Assembly: GCA_021527695.1 (NCBI GenBank)
Contig: JAKFAO010000010.1
Span: forward strand, 186,001-250,000
Length of the DNA stretch: 64,000 nucleotides
Direction of reading: 5' to 3'
DNA from: Naematelia aurantialba
Taxonomy: Eukaryota; Basidiomycota; Tremellomycetes; Tremellales; Naemateliaceae
Positions 10,203 to 21,196 of this stretch are shown here, piece after piece. The first letter of the stretch is position 1. Every line of letters starts with the position of its first letter. The notes under the pieces are model-generated. The model was not told the origin of the DNA, searched no databases, and was given only the letters and a program-made list of their open reading frames with translations. A program made the translations under genes and the position numbers.

Positions 10203-12364
10203 ATGTCATCGCTCACCAAACCCAATGCGTTCGTCCCGACGCCGCAGGTATCAAGGCCGAGCACCCCGCCAGTCGGGTATGACAAGAACGAAGATCGGCA
10301 GGGACTGCTGATGGAGGCGCTGGGGGCGGATAGGCCGCGGGAGAGCCAGCGGGAGATCAAGCCCGATGCGCCTAGTACGCGCGAGCAGGGTGAGTGGTTC
10401 AGGCTTCCCAGACCGGTCGAGAGCGAGACTGCCCCTGCCCCTTCCCCCTTCCCCACAGCGTCGTCCTCCCTTCCAGAGCTTCTTGCTGCTGTACTGGAGG
10501 AGTGACGGCGCTCTGATCTTTCGACTGTATCTGCGGGAAGAGAGCTTGTGCGACCTTCTTAATGTGCTTTGTGGGGCGAGATGTGGGGCGTAGATCAGTA
10601 TTGGATGATAGTGGTCTGAAGAGGCCGTGCAGTATGTGAGGGGAAGTGAAGACCGGCGGGTAGAGAAGGGATCTGGGAGGAATTCCACAGACAGCCCGGT
10701 GCGAAGCTATGTTCTCTGCTGACCGCCGTAGTGCTGCCGATCCTCGCCTACTGCGCAGCGAGTATCATGATGACCGTCGTGAACAAGGTGAGTCAACACT
10801 CCCTCTTGCTCTCGCCTTGGCTCGAGGAGCACATCTGACGACTTGCAGTACGTCGTATCAGGTCGGCACTTCACCATGACCTTCCTGCTCCTCGCGATCC
10901 AGTCTGGCGTGTGTGTCCTGGCGGTGTGGGGCGTCAAGCGCGCCGGGGTCATCACCTGTACGTCTGGCGTCTCACGTCGCTTTCGTTCTCTCTTTGTAAA
11001 ATCGTCATAAATTATGAGTGCTAATCACCACAGTCCGCGACTTTGACATGAAGGATGCAAAGGCCTGGTGGCCGATCTCGACCCTGCTCGTCGCTGTCAT
11101 CTACACCGGCTCCAAATCTCTCGTACGTGACCTAATACTCTAATACTCCAAGGGATCGCCCGACCAGCCAGTTACCACCTATCACCCGGCGGTCGTAGAG
11201 GCCTGCTAACGCCTGGGTAGCAATTCCTTTCCATCCCCGTCTACACCATCTTCAAGAACCTCACCATCATCCTGATCGCCTATGGCGAAGTGTTCATGTT
11301 CAACGGGAAAGTGACCGGGCTCACCCTCGTCTCTTTCTCCCTCATGGTGAGTTCTGCGTCGAGCAAGGCTGTACGCGCACGCCGTCGAGCCGTCCCTGCA
11401 GATGGGAACACTCCTGGCCTGTGTTTTGGTAGCTGACGCGGACAGGTGGGGTCGTCCGTCATCGCCGCGTGGTCAGACATCAGCTCGGCATGGGGCGAGC
11501 CCCCTACGCTGGACCCGACGACCGGCCTCGAGGTCGCTGCGGCGCCACATGGGAAGATTGGAAGTCTGAATGCGGGATATGTCTGGATGGCGTTGAACTG
11601 CTTTGCGTCTGCGGCCTATGTGTGTCTTTCATTTTTTCTCTCCTTCCTGGCTTCCTTCCTGGCTTGGCTTACTTCCTCCCTTCCTCCTTCCTCGCCTCTG
11701 GCTTGCTTCCTGTCGTTCTTTCCTTCCTTCCTGTCGTTCTTGCTTTCCTTCCTGTCTTTCTTTCTTCCCTGCTTGTCTTCCCTTCCTGCTCTATTTACTT
11801 CTTTTTCTTCGTCTCTCATACTCTCACCGCGCACGTCCATCGTCTCTACTGGTGACTCCTCCATACACCTTCGCATCTCGACCCCCAAGTCGCTGACCCG
11901 TCCAGGTGCTCTTCATGCGCAAGCGAATCAAGATCACCGGGTTCAAAGACTGGGACTCGATGTTCTACAACAACCTACTTTCCATCCCGATCCTGGTGGT
12001 CTTCAGCGTCCTGATTGAGGACTGGGGCGCCGAGTCTTTGGCCCTCAACTTCCCCGCTGCGAATCGCGTCATCCTCCTTTCTGCTATTGCGTTCTCGGGC
12101 GCCGCGGCGGTCTTCATCTCGTACTCTACGGCATGGTGCGTGCGCGTCTGTGGATCAACGACGTACTCCATGGTCGGGGCGCTCAACAAGCTGCCCGTCG
12201 CCGCGAGCGGGATGCTGTTCTTTGGCGACCCGGTCAACTTTGGAAACGTCAGTGCGATCGGCGTCGGCGGGGTCGCAGGCATGGTGTACGCCGTCGCAAA
12301 GACCAATCAGGCAAAGGTGGATGCTGCGATGCGGGCCAGAGCAGCTGGTGCCGGCAAGCCATAA
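10203..12364 (+). CDS. VRG4: GDP-mannose transporter (Vrg4/Gmt family, Golgi)
   Basis: Seven exons: 10203-10389, 10732-10787, 10849-10957, 11034-11122, 11221-11346, 11446-11619, 11906-12364; 399 aa. It exchanges cytosolic GDP-mannose for GMP across the Golgi membrane, feeding mannosylation of glycoproteins and (in Tremellomycetes) capsule or wall mannans. The ~63-residue cytosolic N-terminus is followed by about ten hydrophobic helices starting [19 protein letters not shown]. Both signature motifs of GDP-mannose carriers are present: [13 protein letters not shown] in helix 4-5 and GALNKLP near the C-terminus. The tail is short and Ala-rich. Intron 1 (342 nt) is long, and intron 6 is a polypyrimidine run (CCTTCCTGGCTT-like). 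The start ATG sits in a good context at the head of an open exon. Confidence 0.93.
11636..11800 (+). repeat. Pyrimidine-rich degenerate repeat in transporter intron 6
   Basis: Repeated CTTCCTTCCTGG / CTTTCCTTCCTGTCGTT units fill most of the intron 11620-11905. Confidence 0.75.
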
Positions 12365-12441
12365 GTGGGCTGCGGTGGCGCGGGGAGCAGTGAGGCGTGG
12401 AGCAGTGGCAGCGACGCGTGGCGAGTGCCGAGTGGTGAGCG

Positions 12442-12486
<45 letters not shown>

Positions 12487-13257
12487 AGCGGTGAGCGCAA
12501 GATCAGCGGGTAGAGGGCGGCATGGCGGGAGCAATTTACTGTTGAACACCGGGCATATTGGCGGGCGGCGGGGATCTGGCCGTGGGATATGGAGGCGAGG
12601 GAGAGATGTGAGGCGAGGACGAGGATGACGACGATGATGACGACGAGGATGAGGAGGGCGATAATGGTGGATGAGGATAGCGGTGGCGGTGGATGAGGAG
12701 GGCGATGGCGGAGGATGACTAGATTCTCCTGCGGTCGACTGCTATCGCCTCTTCTCATCCGACCAGGAAACCGGATAACATAGCTTGTACCTTGTACACG
12801 ATATTCGCCTGGTCGAGCAATGCGATCAATGCTTCTTGTGCTGGCCGTGTGAGCTTTCTACAGTCTTTCCACCTCGTCTCGGGCCCCAATCGCACGGCTG
12901 ACTGACGCCATGGTTGCTCTTGGAATGCGACACGACACCATCACTCCACGTGCATGCTCGTGTGCGTTGTATGCGAATCAATGCTATGCCAACAAAGTAA
13001 ATTCTGTAAATTCTGGGAGCGCTCCCTCGAAATCTGGATCTTCCACGCTGCCACACATCTTATAGATCCCGGTGAAAGATGATTCTCCTTTCGCCCTTAC
13101 GCCCTTTCGCCCTTTCGCCCTCTTGCCCACGCAGTCCTCCACCATCCACCCGCAACTGCCCAACTCCCAACAGGCTAGCACGAGCGGGAACCCGGTGGCG
13201 CACGCCCGCTAGCCCGCTCTCCCGCCCAAAACGAACAGACACTAACAACACTCCGGC
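12365..13257. other. Convergent intergenic region between transporter (+) and NUP188 (-)
   Basis: About 890 bp with no convincing gene; it holds a GGTGAG hexamer array and a GATGACGA-rich simple-sequence stretch (12612-12720). Both flanking genes end here. Confidence 0.5.
12441..12488 (+). repeat. Hexamer tandem repeat (GGTGAG)8
   Basis: Eight perfect head-to-tail GGTGAG units, about 75 bp downstream of the transporter stop codon. Confidence 0.9.
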
Positions 13258-16200
13258 CTACTGCTCCTCGCCGATACCCCGCCTAACCGCTTCTCGGAGG
13301 TACCCCTTGACCCCACCCAGAGGCTCGTCCTCGTCGGCTCCTAGGGAAGTCGTCAGGTCCTCCTCTAGCTCACGTACGACCGCGCGTCCCCTCTCCTTCG
13401 TGCCCATCTTGCCTAGACTCTGGCGTCGTTTCCCCGGATCGACATCGACATCCATCTCCATCCCTCCCAGCCCCATGCCCATGCCTGTTCCCATGCTTAT
13501 GCCCATGCCCATACCCGTTCCCATACCTGTTCCCATGTTTATGCTTATGCCCATACCGTGTCCTTCTTCGTCCTTTGGCAAGGCGCCGTGACGGACGAGC
13601 AGCTGGGCGGCCGAGAGGACCAGGGCAGAATCAGACAACTGCGATAGCGTCGAGTACTGCAGTCGCTGGTCCGGGGTCGAAGGATCCATCTTGTCGTACA
13701 TCGACGTAGCGTTGTGGTGCAGGTCAAGAAGCACGCCAATAGCGTCCTCTTGTGCGGATATCGGATCGTCCTACTTCCATCAGCTCAATCCTTCGCACAA
13801 CACGGTGTGGCGTGTGACTGCAACCGTGCAGGCCCGTGGTAATCAGCTGCTCAAGTGCACGAGCATCGGACAAGCGTTCGAAGGGCGAGGTCAGACAAGC
13901 ACTTACATCAGGGAGCAGGACCACCTCGTCTCCCACCTCGTCATCTCCTTCGATAACGGCCCAAGCTCTTGTCAACTCGATCAACGCGGCCACAACGCCC
14001 CGTCCAACAGCGACGAGCTCCATCACCCTCCCGACAACGACAGGCAGCTTGGCAAAGTCGACCAACTCGACCTCGTCCATGCCTTCAATCGTCTCGAATT
14101 CCTTCGCGAGCTGTCCGTGTTCCTCCTCGTCCGCCGGGACAAAGCAGCTCGCCAGCGTCCGAGGATGCTGCAGAGCGAAACGCAGAGACCTCAAGAGGTC
14201 CATCGCGTGTGGCGCATAGTCGCTCAGGAGGTCCGGGTGATATCCCATCGCCACTGCGATGCCGTGAAAAATGTCCACCGTGTGTCCCAGCTCGTCCAAG
14301 TATGGTCGGGGCAGCGGGCTCTCGCCATCCCACGCTAAAGTCTTGTGCAGCTGAGCGGTGGTGACACGGATAAACGGAATCACGTCCGACTTTGTGAATC
14401 TCGTCCGAACGGTCTCTGGCAACGCGAAGAGCAGGGCTTTGATCACCACTAACAGACCACACCACGAAGAGTGGACTGACAACGGGTGAACTTGCGGTTC
14501 GGATGAAGGGATGCGTGCTTGTTCCGCCAGCACCGCAATCGCATTGTCAGAGTATGCCGGCAGGATACCAGACACGGCCAGTTTCTCGGCCGAAGCAGGG
14601 TTACTAGCCAGCGCGAGGTGGAGCAAGAGTATACCCGGGACGTGAGGCGGAACAAGGGATTGTGTGACAGTGGCGCGCGATATCGCTTGTAGTGACTTTT
14701 GGAACAGGTTGAACTCGCTCATCCGGTCGAGCCATATTGATGTCGAAGGATGCCGCGTTACCTCTGAAAGCACGCCGACGAGGAGATTAAGGTCTATCAC
14801 CGCGTCGGCCGCTGTGGATTGACGGATAACAATGTCGAGAATGATATCAAACGCTTCCAAGGAGAATGTTGTCGCTGGCTCGAGCAGTCGCTCTGAATCA
14901 ACTGGTGGCAATTTGGCAACCGCCGGCAATGTGGCTGCGAGAATACGGAGCACGGGTCGGTGGATAGCGGGTAAGTCGGTTTGCCGGAGACTTGTGATCG
15001 GGACGAACTCCTGGCTCTCGAGTATCCGGCTGACGGATGCTGCGAGCTGCACTAGCGAATTCCGCTCCACCTCCACCTCGGCATCGAGCGCTGTATCGAG
15101 AAGCAGGGCCAAAATCGCCAGTCTATCCGTCTGCACGCCAAGCATAACATCGCCACCCCTTTCCTCACCAGCGACGTAATCTGCTAGAGCCGTGGCGGCT
15201 CGCAACGTCGCTGTCGCAGCTAGTTGGTCGCCTGCGGTGAGTTCGGCGATCGAGTTCGCGAGGTCACGGAACGCCACAGTGACAGCCTTGTCCGCCTCGA
15301 GACCAGACCAGGCGAGATTCAGCATATCAAGTGCAAAGTCGACATTCTCTTGCACTTGTTCCCCGCCAAACACGATGGGCCTGCCATCTGTGTGCGGGTC
15401 AGAGCTTGCTCGTTGCAGTGTCTTGAAACTCACCGAATATGAACGAGCGACCAACAGCTCTCTCTTGATCTAACTTTATCGTCTTGAGCCCGGGAAGCTC
15501 GATCCTGGCTGCCGCCAATCTCCTGCCCATGTCGGCAAATACTTCTGGCCGACAGCCATTATTTGCAGCCTCTGTTGTGACCTGCTCAAGCCGCCCACCG
15601 TTTCTCCAAAGACTCGACACCAGCGACTGCACGGGAGTCTCTCCCTCGTCGGGAAGTTCCAGACTGGAACGTATCTCCGTGGCGAGTAACGCGGTGGCAT
15701 TAGCTTTCGCATACATGGAATAAGCGTAGGCATCGACTCGGATCGCAAAGTCCTCCGAGTGCATTGAGAGTGCAAAACTCGGGTGCGGCGGAATATGACT
15801 TGTGGCGAGATTGAAGACGGCTTGCCAGAAAGCTTTATCCTTGCGCATTAGGGACGTCGGCGTGGAACACGACGGCGACTGCACGACCGCCTGAAGGAAG
15901 GTGAGAATGGCAGACACTACATTGGGTTCGAGGGGCACGGCGTCCAATCCGCAGATAGCGTCGACTGCTCGCCCTACGGTGCCGTCAACCTTGTCGCTAC
16001 TCGATGCCGAACAGAACGCGGCGCAGCCAGGCTGAGTTGCCGTGATTTCGGCAAGCAGCGTCCATAACGCAGCGTGTAGGTCCGAGTCATCTTCGGTGTC
16101 GATCAGATCGGCCAGCGCCTTGAGTGACCCTCGAGCGTCACGCAAAGAGCCCGCAAGGGATGGCCGTTTGGGATCTTGTGCGGTCGAAAGGATCCACGTG

Positions 16201-19170
16201 CGGAGCAGCTCAGATGCGGCCAGCTTCGTCGATTCCTGTGAAGTGGGTGCCAGTATCAGGTCGAAAATCTGATCAACCAGCGTGATGCGCTCGCCCTTTG
16301 ACCCGAGAACAGGCGCGACCAGCAGATTCTTCGGTAAAGCATCCGCGGAGATACTGAGGCGATCTGCGACGCGGATAGCAGTGGCGAGTAAACGCAGTCC
16401 GGCATCGAGGGACGAGATCACCAAGGCAGCGTCCTCCTTGCGCTTGCTCGCGATGAGCTTGCGTGCCAACGGCCCCGCCTGACTGATGATCTCGACCAGT
16501 GGTCGATATGTCATACCCGAAGACGCCCCAATCAAAGCGTCGATCAGATATTGGGACACTTCTGCAGGCCGCTTGCCACCCGGTTCTAGCGGATGCGACA
16601 GAATGGTGTCGAAAGTCTCGAACAAAGACGCCGAAAGCTGATACTTCATTGCCACATCTACGAACCGCCATGCCGAGTACGCCGACCAGACTTCGCCGAA
16701 TAACAGTTGAATTGCCGCCTTTATGATGACGGGCTCAGGGTTATAAGTTTTTGCCAAGTTGCCCACCAGCCGGATCAACGCCAAACTTATATCATGCTCT
16801 TCTGACGTGGAATCCGCGATGATGAGGTTACTGGCCATGCGCCGCTTTCCTGCGGATCCGAAGAACGAGGATGTGCGCAGAAGGGCCCAAATGTGCGCGT
16901 CGCCCGTAAGGAGCAATGACGAGAGTACGCGAAGAGCAGTCGACGCGCACGGCAGGTGCTCGTTCGCTCCTTGTCCGGCAATGTCGAGCAGCCGCAACAC
17001 AATCTGTACGAGAGAATCGGCACCATTCGGCACGGCCTCAAGCAGCAAGCTGGCCAGACCGCCAGACGGCTTGAGCGCGTAACGGAAGAGTTTCAAACCC
17101 ATCGCAAGAACGGTCATAGGGGGTTCGGTGATACCAAGATCGGCGACGGATAGGCGAACCGAATCTTCTGTTTGATATTGCGCTGGCGGTTTAGGCATGC
17201 CAAGCGCGGCGCGCAGGATCTCGACCAGAAGCGTCCAGCCCGACAAAATGGTCTGTAAGCGCCACATTGCTACTTGCACAGTCGCCGTCGGCGAGCTGAT
17301 CACAAGGCCAGCTGTTCCTTCGGGAATCACTTGCCCATCAGGCAGGATCAAGTTCTTGGCCGCGACGACTTGTCGATTGTCCTGTTCATCCCGCCCCTCG
17401 AGTGTGTACCAGCCTGATTGTAAGGGAGTAGTGACGGTCGGAAGACAAGAGAAGTACTCCCAAGCTCGCCTTGTTTGGCGTTGAGAGCCCTGCGCGGACA
17501 AGGCCGCGAGTATTTGTGGCAAATGAGACGCCTGTTGAGGGAAGCCTGCTTTGAACAGCAAAGAACGACGGGTCTCGAGCATATAGTCGGACACCCAGTA
17601 GTCTTCTGCCACAGCCATAGAGGTGCTTGGAGAACCCTGTGGGGATTAGTTCAAATCACGTGCAGAGGCAATCGTAACGCTTACCCCGCCGAACAAGAGA
17701 TCCAGGACGGAGTATAAGCCTGAGCGGTCGGCTATGTGCTCCAGCTGCACTGATTCGCACAAACCCATCAGAAGGTCTGGTAAATATGAGCTCGAGTCCC
17801 ATCCGTACAGGTGCGCACCTTTGATGACTCTTCTTAATGCTTTTGCTCCATTCTGCTCACCCACCTCGGCCATGCGGAACAGAGACCCTTGCAGAACAGT
17901 CTCAAGCCAAGCGAACACACCACTGGAGGGTTTGAGTGATCTTGTCATGAGTTCCTGCCAGACACCGTTACCAGCGTACCCAGGTGTCGAGGGGATCTTC
18001 CCCTCGTCAAGGCTACGCAAAGCAATCGCCCAAGCTAGGCAGAGAACCGATACTGGCCACGCCGATACGATTTCCGTTGGGATGGGCCCCGATACTGCCA
18101 GGTCCTCGGAGAAGCTCCAGATCGTTTCGTGCACGCGCTCGATGGCCGCAGGCGAGCTGAGCAAGGTGCCTTCGATCGGACCTTCATCGCCTTCGATGAG
18201 CGACGACAAGCCGACAGATTCGAGCGAAATGACCAGTAGCTGATCGCGTATCCGCGCGTATAGCTCCTGGCATTCGAGATCGCCCTCCCAGATCTCAAGA
18301 TTCGCTTGCTGTGTACCGAACGTCGACCCGAGGGACGCTCGGATGAGACCTTCAGAAGTAGAGGCGGGTCTATGGGGAAGAGCATATAGAGTTGTGAACA
18401 GGAGCTCCACCAGGACAGACTGCAAGCGAAGCTGATGTGTAGCCCTATAATAAGAGATCAGGCCTCATTTCGGATTATTGTGATAATCGTGCTCACCAGA
18501 ACAGGGCCCGATCTCTCTCTCGACCCTGTATGGTCCGTTGCGCCAATGCCCCCCAGGCCCGAAACGTCTTCTCGACAAACCCTGGCCCATCCTGCAGAAT
18601 CTCTTCTCGCATCTCCAGGGAAATCTCCCGCCAATCGTCGTTCTCCGCATCGCTCATCCGGATGAGCAGGCCCACAATTTGGGGGATAGCCAACACTTGC
18701 TCCTCCCACCACAACACCAATCGATCCACCTTCTCCGCCTCGCCTCCGCTACTGCTAACATCCCCGACACTGTACGATTCGTAGCTCGCCACGAGGAGGT
18801 AAGCAGTCACCTCGTCTACGTCGACTCGTGTAGAGAGCTTGAGCGCCAATTGTCGCGTCGAAGACTCGGCCTTGACCTTGACTGCTGAATTTGGTATATG
18901 TAGAATTGCGGCTTCTACAGCGCTTTTCGTCTCTGTTGAGGGACCCGCAAATGGTTGCCATGGAGTTTTGAGATGAGTGAGGTGGAATTGAAGTAGAGCG
19001 AGCACGCGGGGAAAGGCTGTATCTGTCGACGCTGACAAGAGGGTATCTCGGATGGATGTGAGGGGACTACAGGCGGCCATCAGCTGATGTCTGTTGGTTT
19101 TTGGCCGGGGAACTTGCAAGAGGCAGTCATCCAGCTCTAGCTTGTACAATTCTTGCACCTCCTGGACCAT
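13258..19170 (-). CDS. NUP188: Nup188-like inner-ring nucleoporin
   Basis: Exons 19170-18497, 18444-17685, 17636-15434, 15387-13907, 13746-13258; about 1868 aa, in the usual range for Nup188. It would be a large alpha-helical solenoid of the nuclear pore inner ring. Evidence: the whole product is helical-repeat-like and Leu/Ala-rich. After LETRRSLLFKAGFPQQASHL comes a segment with NLILPDGQVIPEGTAGLVIS and LQTILSGWTLLVEILRAAL, which matches the SH3-like insertion and its trailing SGW motif in Nup188. Nup192/205 lack this arrangement. Near the C-terminus is an unusual Met-Gly-rich segment. The start at 19170 (MVQEVQELYKLELDD) was preferred; an upstream in-frame extension to 19248 has a possible ATG but runs toward the divergent HEM15 promoter. 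Confidence 0.7.
13471..13560 (-). repeat. Coding repeat for a Met-Gly-rich segment in NUP188
   Basis: On the + strand, CCCATGCCCATGCCTGTTCC-like units repeat; read on the minus strand they encode GMGTGMGMGISMGTGMGMG-type sequence. The frame stays open on both sides. Confidence 0.85.
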
Positions 19171-19431
19171 TGTCGAACTCGGCAGCCCGAGCTGCTGCTT
19201 TAAAGAGAAGAGCAATGCAAGGATACAAACTCTTCGACGTCGATACAACCTTTTGGCTTGTGGTGGTCGAGTTTAAGGCACAGCGACCACGTGACTGAAT
19301 TGATTCCGTCCGCTGACTTTTGTGCCGATCGCCGACTGGGTGACGTTCTGTTCTTGTACTTTGGACCACGGTATCCTCGACAGCAGGTCGACGAGCGAGA
19401 GCCTACTGGTAGGAGACCTCTGTCAGACGAC

Positions 19432-21046
19432 ATGGGGATGCTACATCATACGAGCTGTGTGGCCCGAGCAACTGCCGCATCGAGCTCTCGCCAGCCTATA
19501 AGGCGGGCTCTGGCGACCGTGAGGGATGCGCCACTGCTTCCGCCAAAACCGTGAGTGTTGTACGCTCGCGTCAAATTCTCGCTGACCTTGTATTAGACCA
19601 ACGGGTACGCCTGCTGTGCTTGTAGACTTGTGAGCCTGCTGACACAAGTAGCGATCGTCATGATGAACATGGGCGGCCCATCAACTGTGAGTGCTACCTC
19701 CTCTCTTAGAGACGTCGCTGATGCCTTGCCGTAGATTCCAGAAGTGCACGACTTCCTTTCCCGACTCTTCCACGACCGCGACCTCATTCCCCTGCCATTT
19801 CAGCGCCTGCTTGCACCGGTGATAGCCAAGCGGCGGACGCCCAAGATCGAGGCGCAATACACGGCGATCGGGGGCGGCTCGCCCATCCTGTCCTGGACAC
19901 GGAAACAGGGCGTTGAGATGTGCGAACTGCTGGACGAACTCAATCCCGCGTCGGCGCCACACAAGCCCTACGTCGCGTTTCGATACGCTACTCCCCTGAC
20001 CGAGACGTGTCTTGCCGAGATGAGGGCGGACGGCGTGACACGCGCAGTGGCGTTCAGCCAGTACCCGCAGTACAGCTGCTCAACAACGGGAAGCAGCTTG
20101 AACGAGCTGTGGCGGGTTGCGAACGATGAGGGTGGCTGGGGAGGAAAGGGGGAGGTCGAATGGAGTGTCCTGGATAGGTGGCCAACACATCCTGGCCTGG
20201 TGGATGTGAGTCGCCGCTGGGTTCCTCCAAGCTCAGTGGATGCTTACCAGATGTAGGCGTTTGCTCATAACATCCGCACTGTGTTGGCACAATACCCACC
20301 TGAAAAGCGGAATCAAGTCGTCATTTTGTTTTCCGCCCACTCTCTGCCGCTGGAAATTGTAAAGTAGGTCACCGCTCATGCTGCTATGCCTCTGGCCTCA
20401 CATCTCCAACTCTCACTAACATGCACAGCCGCGGAGACCCCTACACCGCCGAAGTAGCGGCTACAGTCTACGCCGTAATGACCAAGCTGGGCTTCTCCAA
20501 CCCCTGGCGCCTAAGCTGGCAGTCCCAGGTCGGGCCAAGAGCGTGGCAAGGGCCTCAGACATCAGACTCGATTCAAGGCTTTGCGAAGCTTGGGCAGAAG
20601 GATATCTGTCTCGTCCCGATCGCGTTTACGAGTGATCACATTGAGACGCTTTACGAGCTGGATGTGGAGGTCAAGGAGGAGGCTGAGAAGGTGGGCGTCT
20701 TCTCTGTCTGTGCGACTCTCGTGCGGCCTCGACTCTTATTTTGTCTGTTATCCTGTTTTGTCTGGACTCTTACTTTGACTTGCCTCATGTTCTGCATTTG
20801 CCAGTGCTGTCCTCCTACTGACGTCTCCAGGCCGGCGTGCACCTTACCCGCGCAGAATCATTAAACGACAACCCCATATTCGTCAGAGCCTTGGCAGATG
20901 TCGTCTCGACGCACTTGAATGCCTACGACGCCGGCACCATTGGACCCACGACGGCGCAGATTGGGCTGCGTTGTCAGCGGTGTACAAATCCCAAGTGCGC
21001 GCGGACAAAGGCGTGGCTCGCGACGGGTGGGCGGGCAGCCGCTTGA
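19432..21046 (+). CDS. HEM15: Ferrochelatase with [2Fe-2S] cysteine set (mitochondrial)
   Basis: Seven exons: 19432-19550, 19597-19604 (8 nt), 19649-19686, 19735-20205, 20257-20363, 20429-20690, 20831-21046; 406 aa. It inserts ferrous iron into protoporphyrin IX, the last step of haem synthesis, at the matrix face of the inner mitochondrial membrane. The first ~35 residues (basic, Ser/Ala/Arg-rich, no acids until RDAP) look like a mitochondrial presequence. Then [48 protein letters not shown] (active-site His) and [18 protein letters not shown]. Cysteines C170, C383, C386 and C391 match the spacing of the animal and fission-yeast iron-sulphur ligands. Divergent from NUP188 with about 260 bp between. 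Confidence 0.95.
19597..19604 (+). other. HEM15: 8-nt microexon of HEM15
   Basis: Sequence GTATTAG, then ACCAACGG, then GTACGC. The 8 nt turn PKP|VAIVMM into PKPPTVAIVMM and keep the phase (2 to 1). The flanking introns are 46 and 44 nt with CTGAC branch motifs. Confidence 0.75.
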
Positions 21047-21196
21047 GGCGACTCAAGCCGTCGTGCACGTCTTGGGTACGGCGTTATGGAGAAGGAGGAA
21101 ACCGGCCCACATTATAGGTCCATATCGTGCATCTGCATCCACTTTGAGCACAACTTCATGCATCATTCCACGTGCATTTCAAGTTCCACGTACATT

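Noticed and set aside
12600..12720. GATGACGA-rich stretch read as an Asp-rich or Ser-rich coding segment
   Set aside because: Simple-sequence DNA in a convergent intergenic region; no start, splice or family support.
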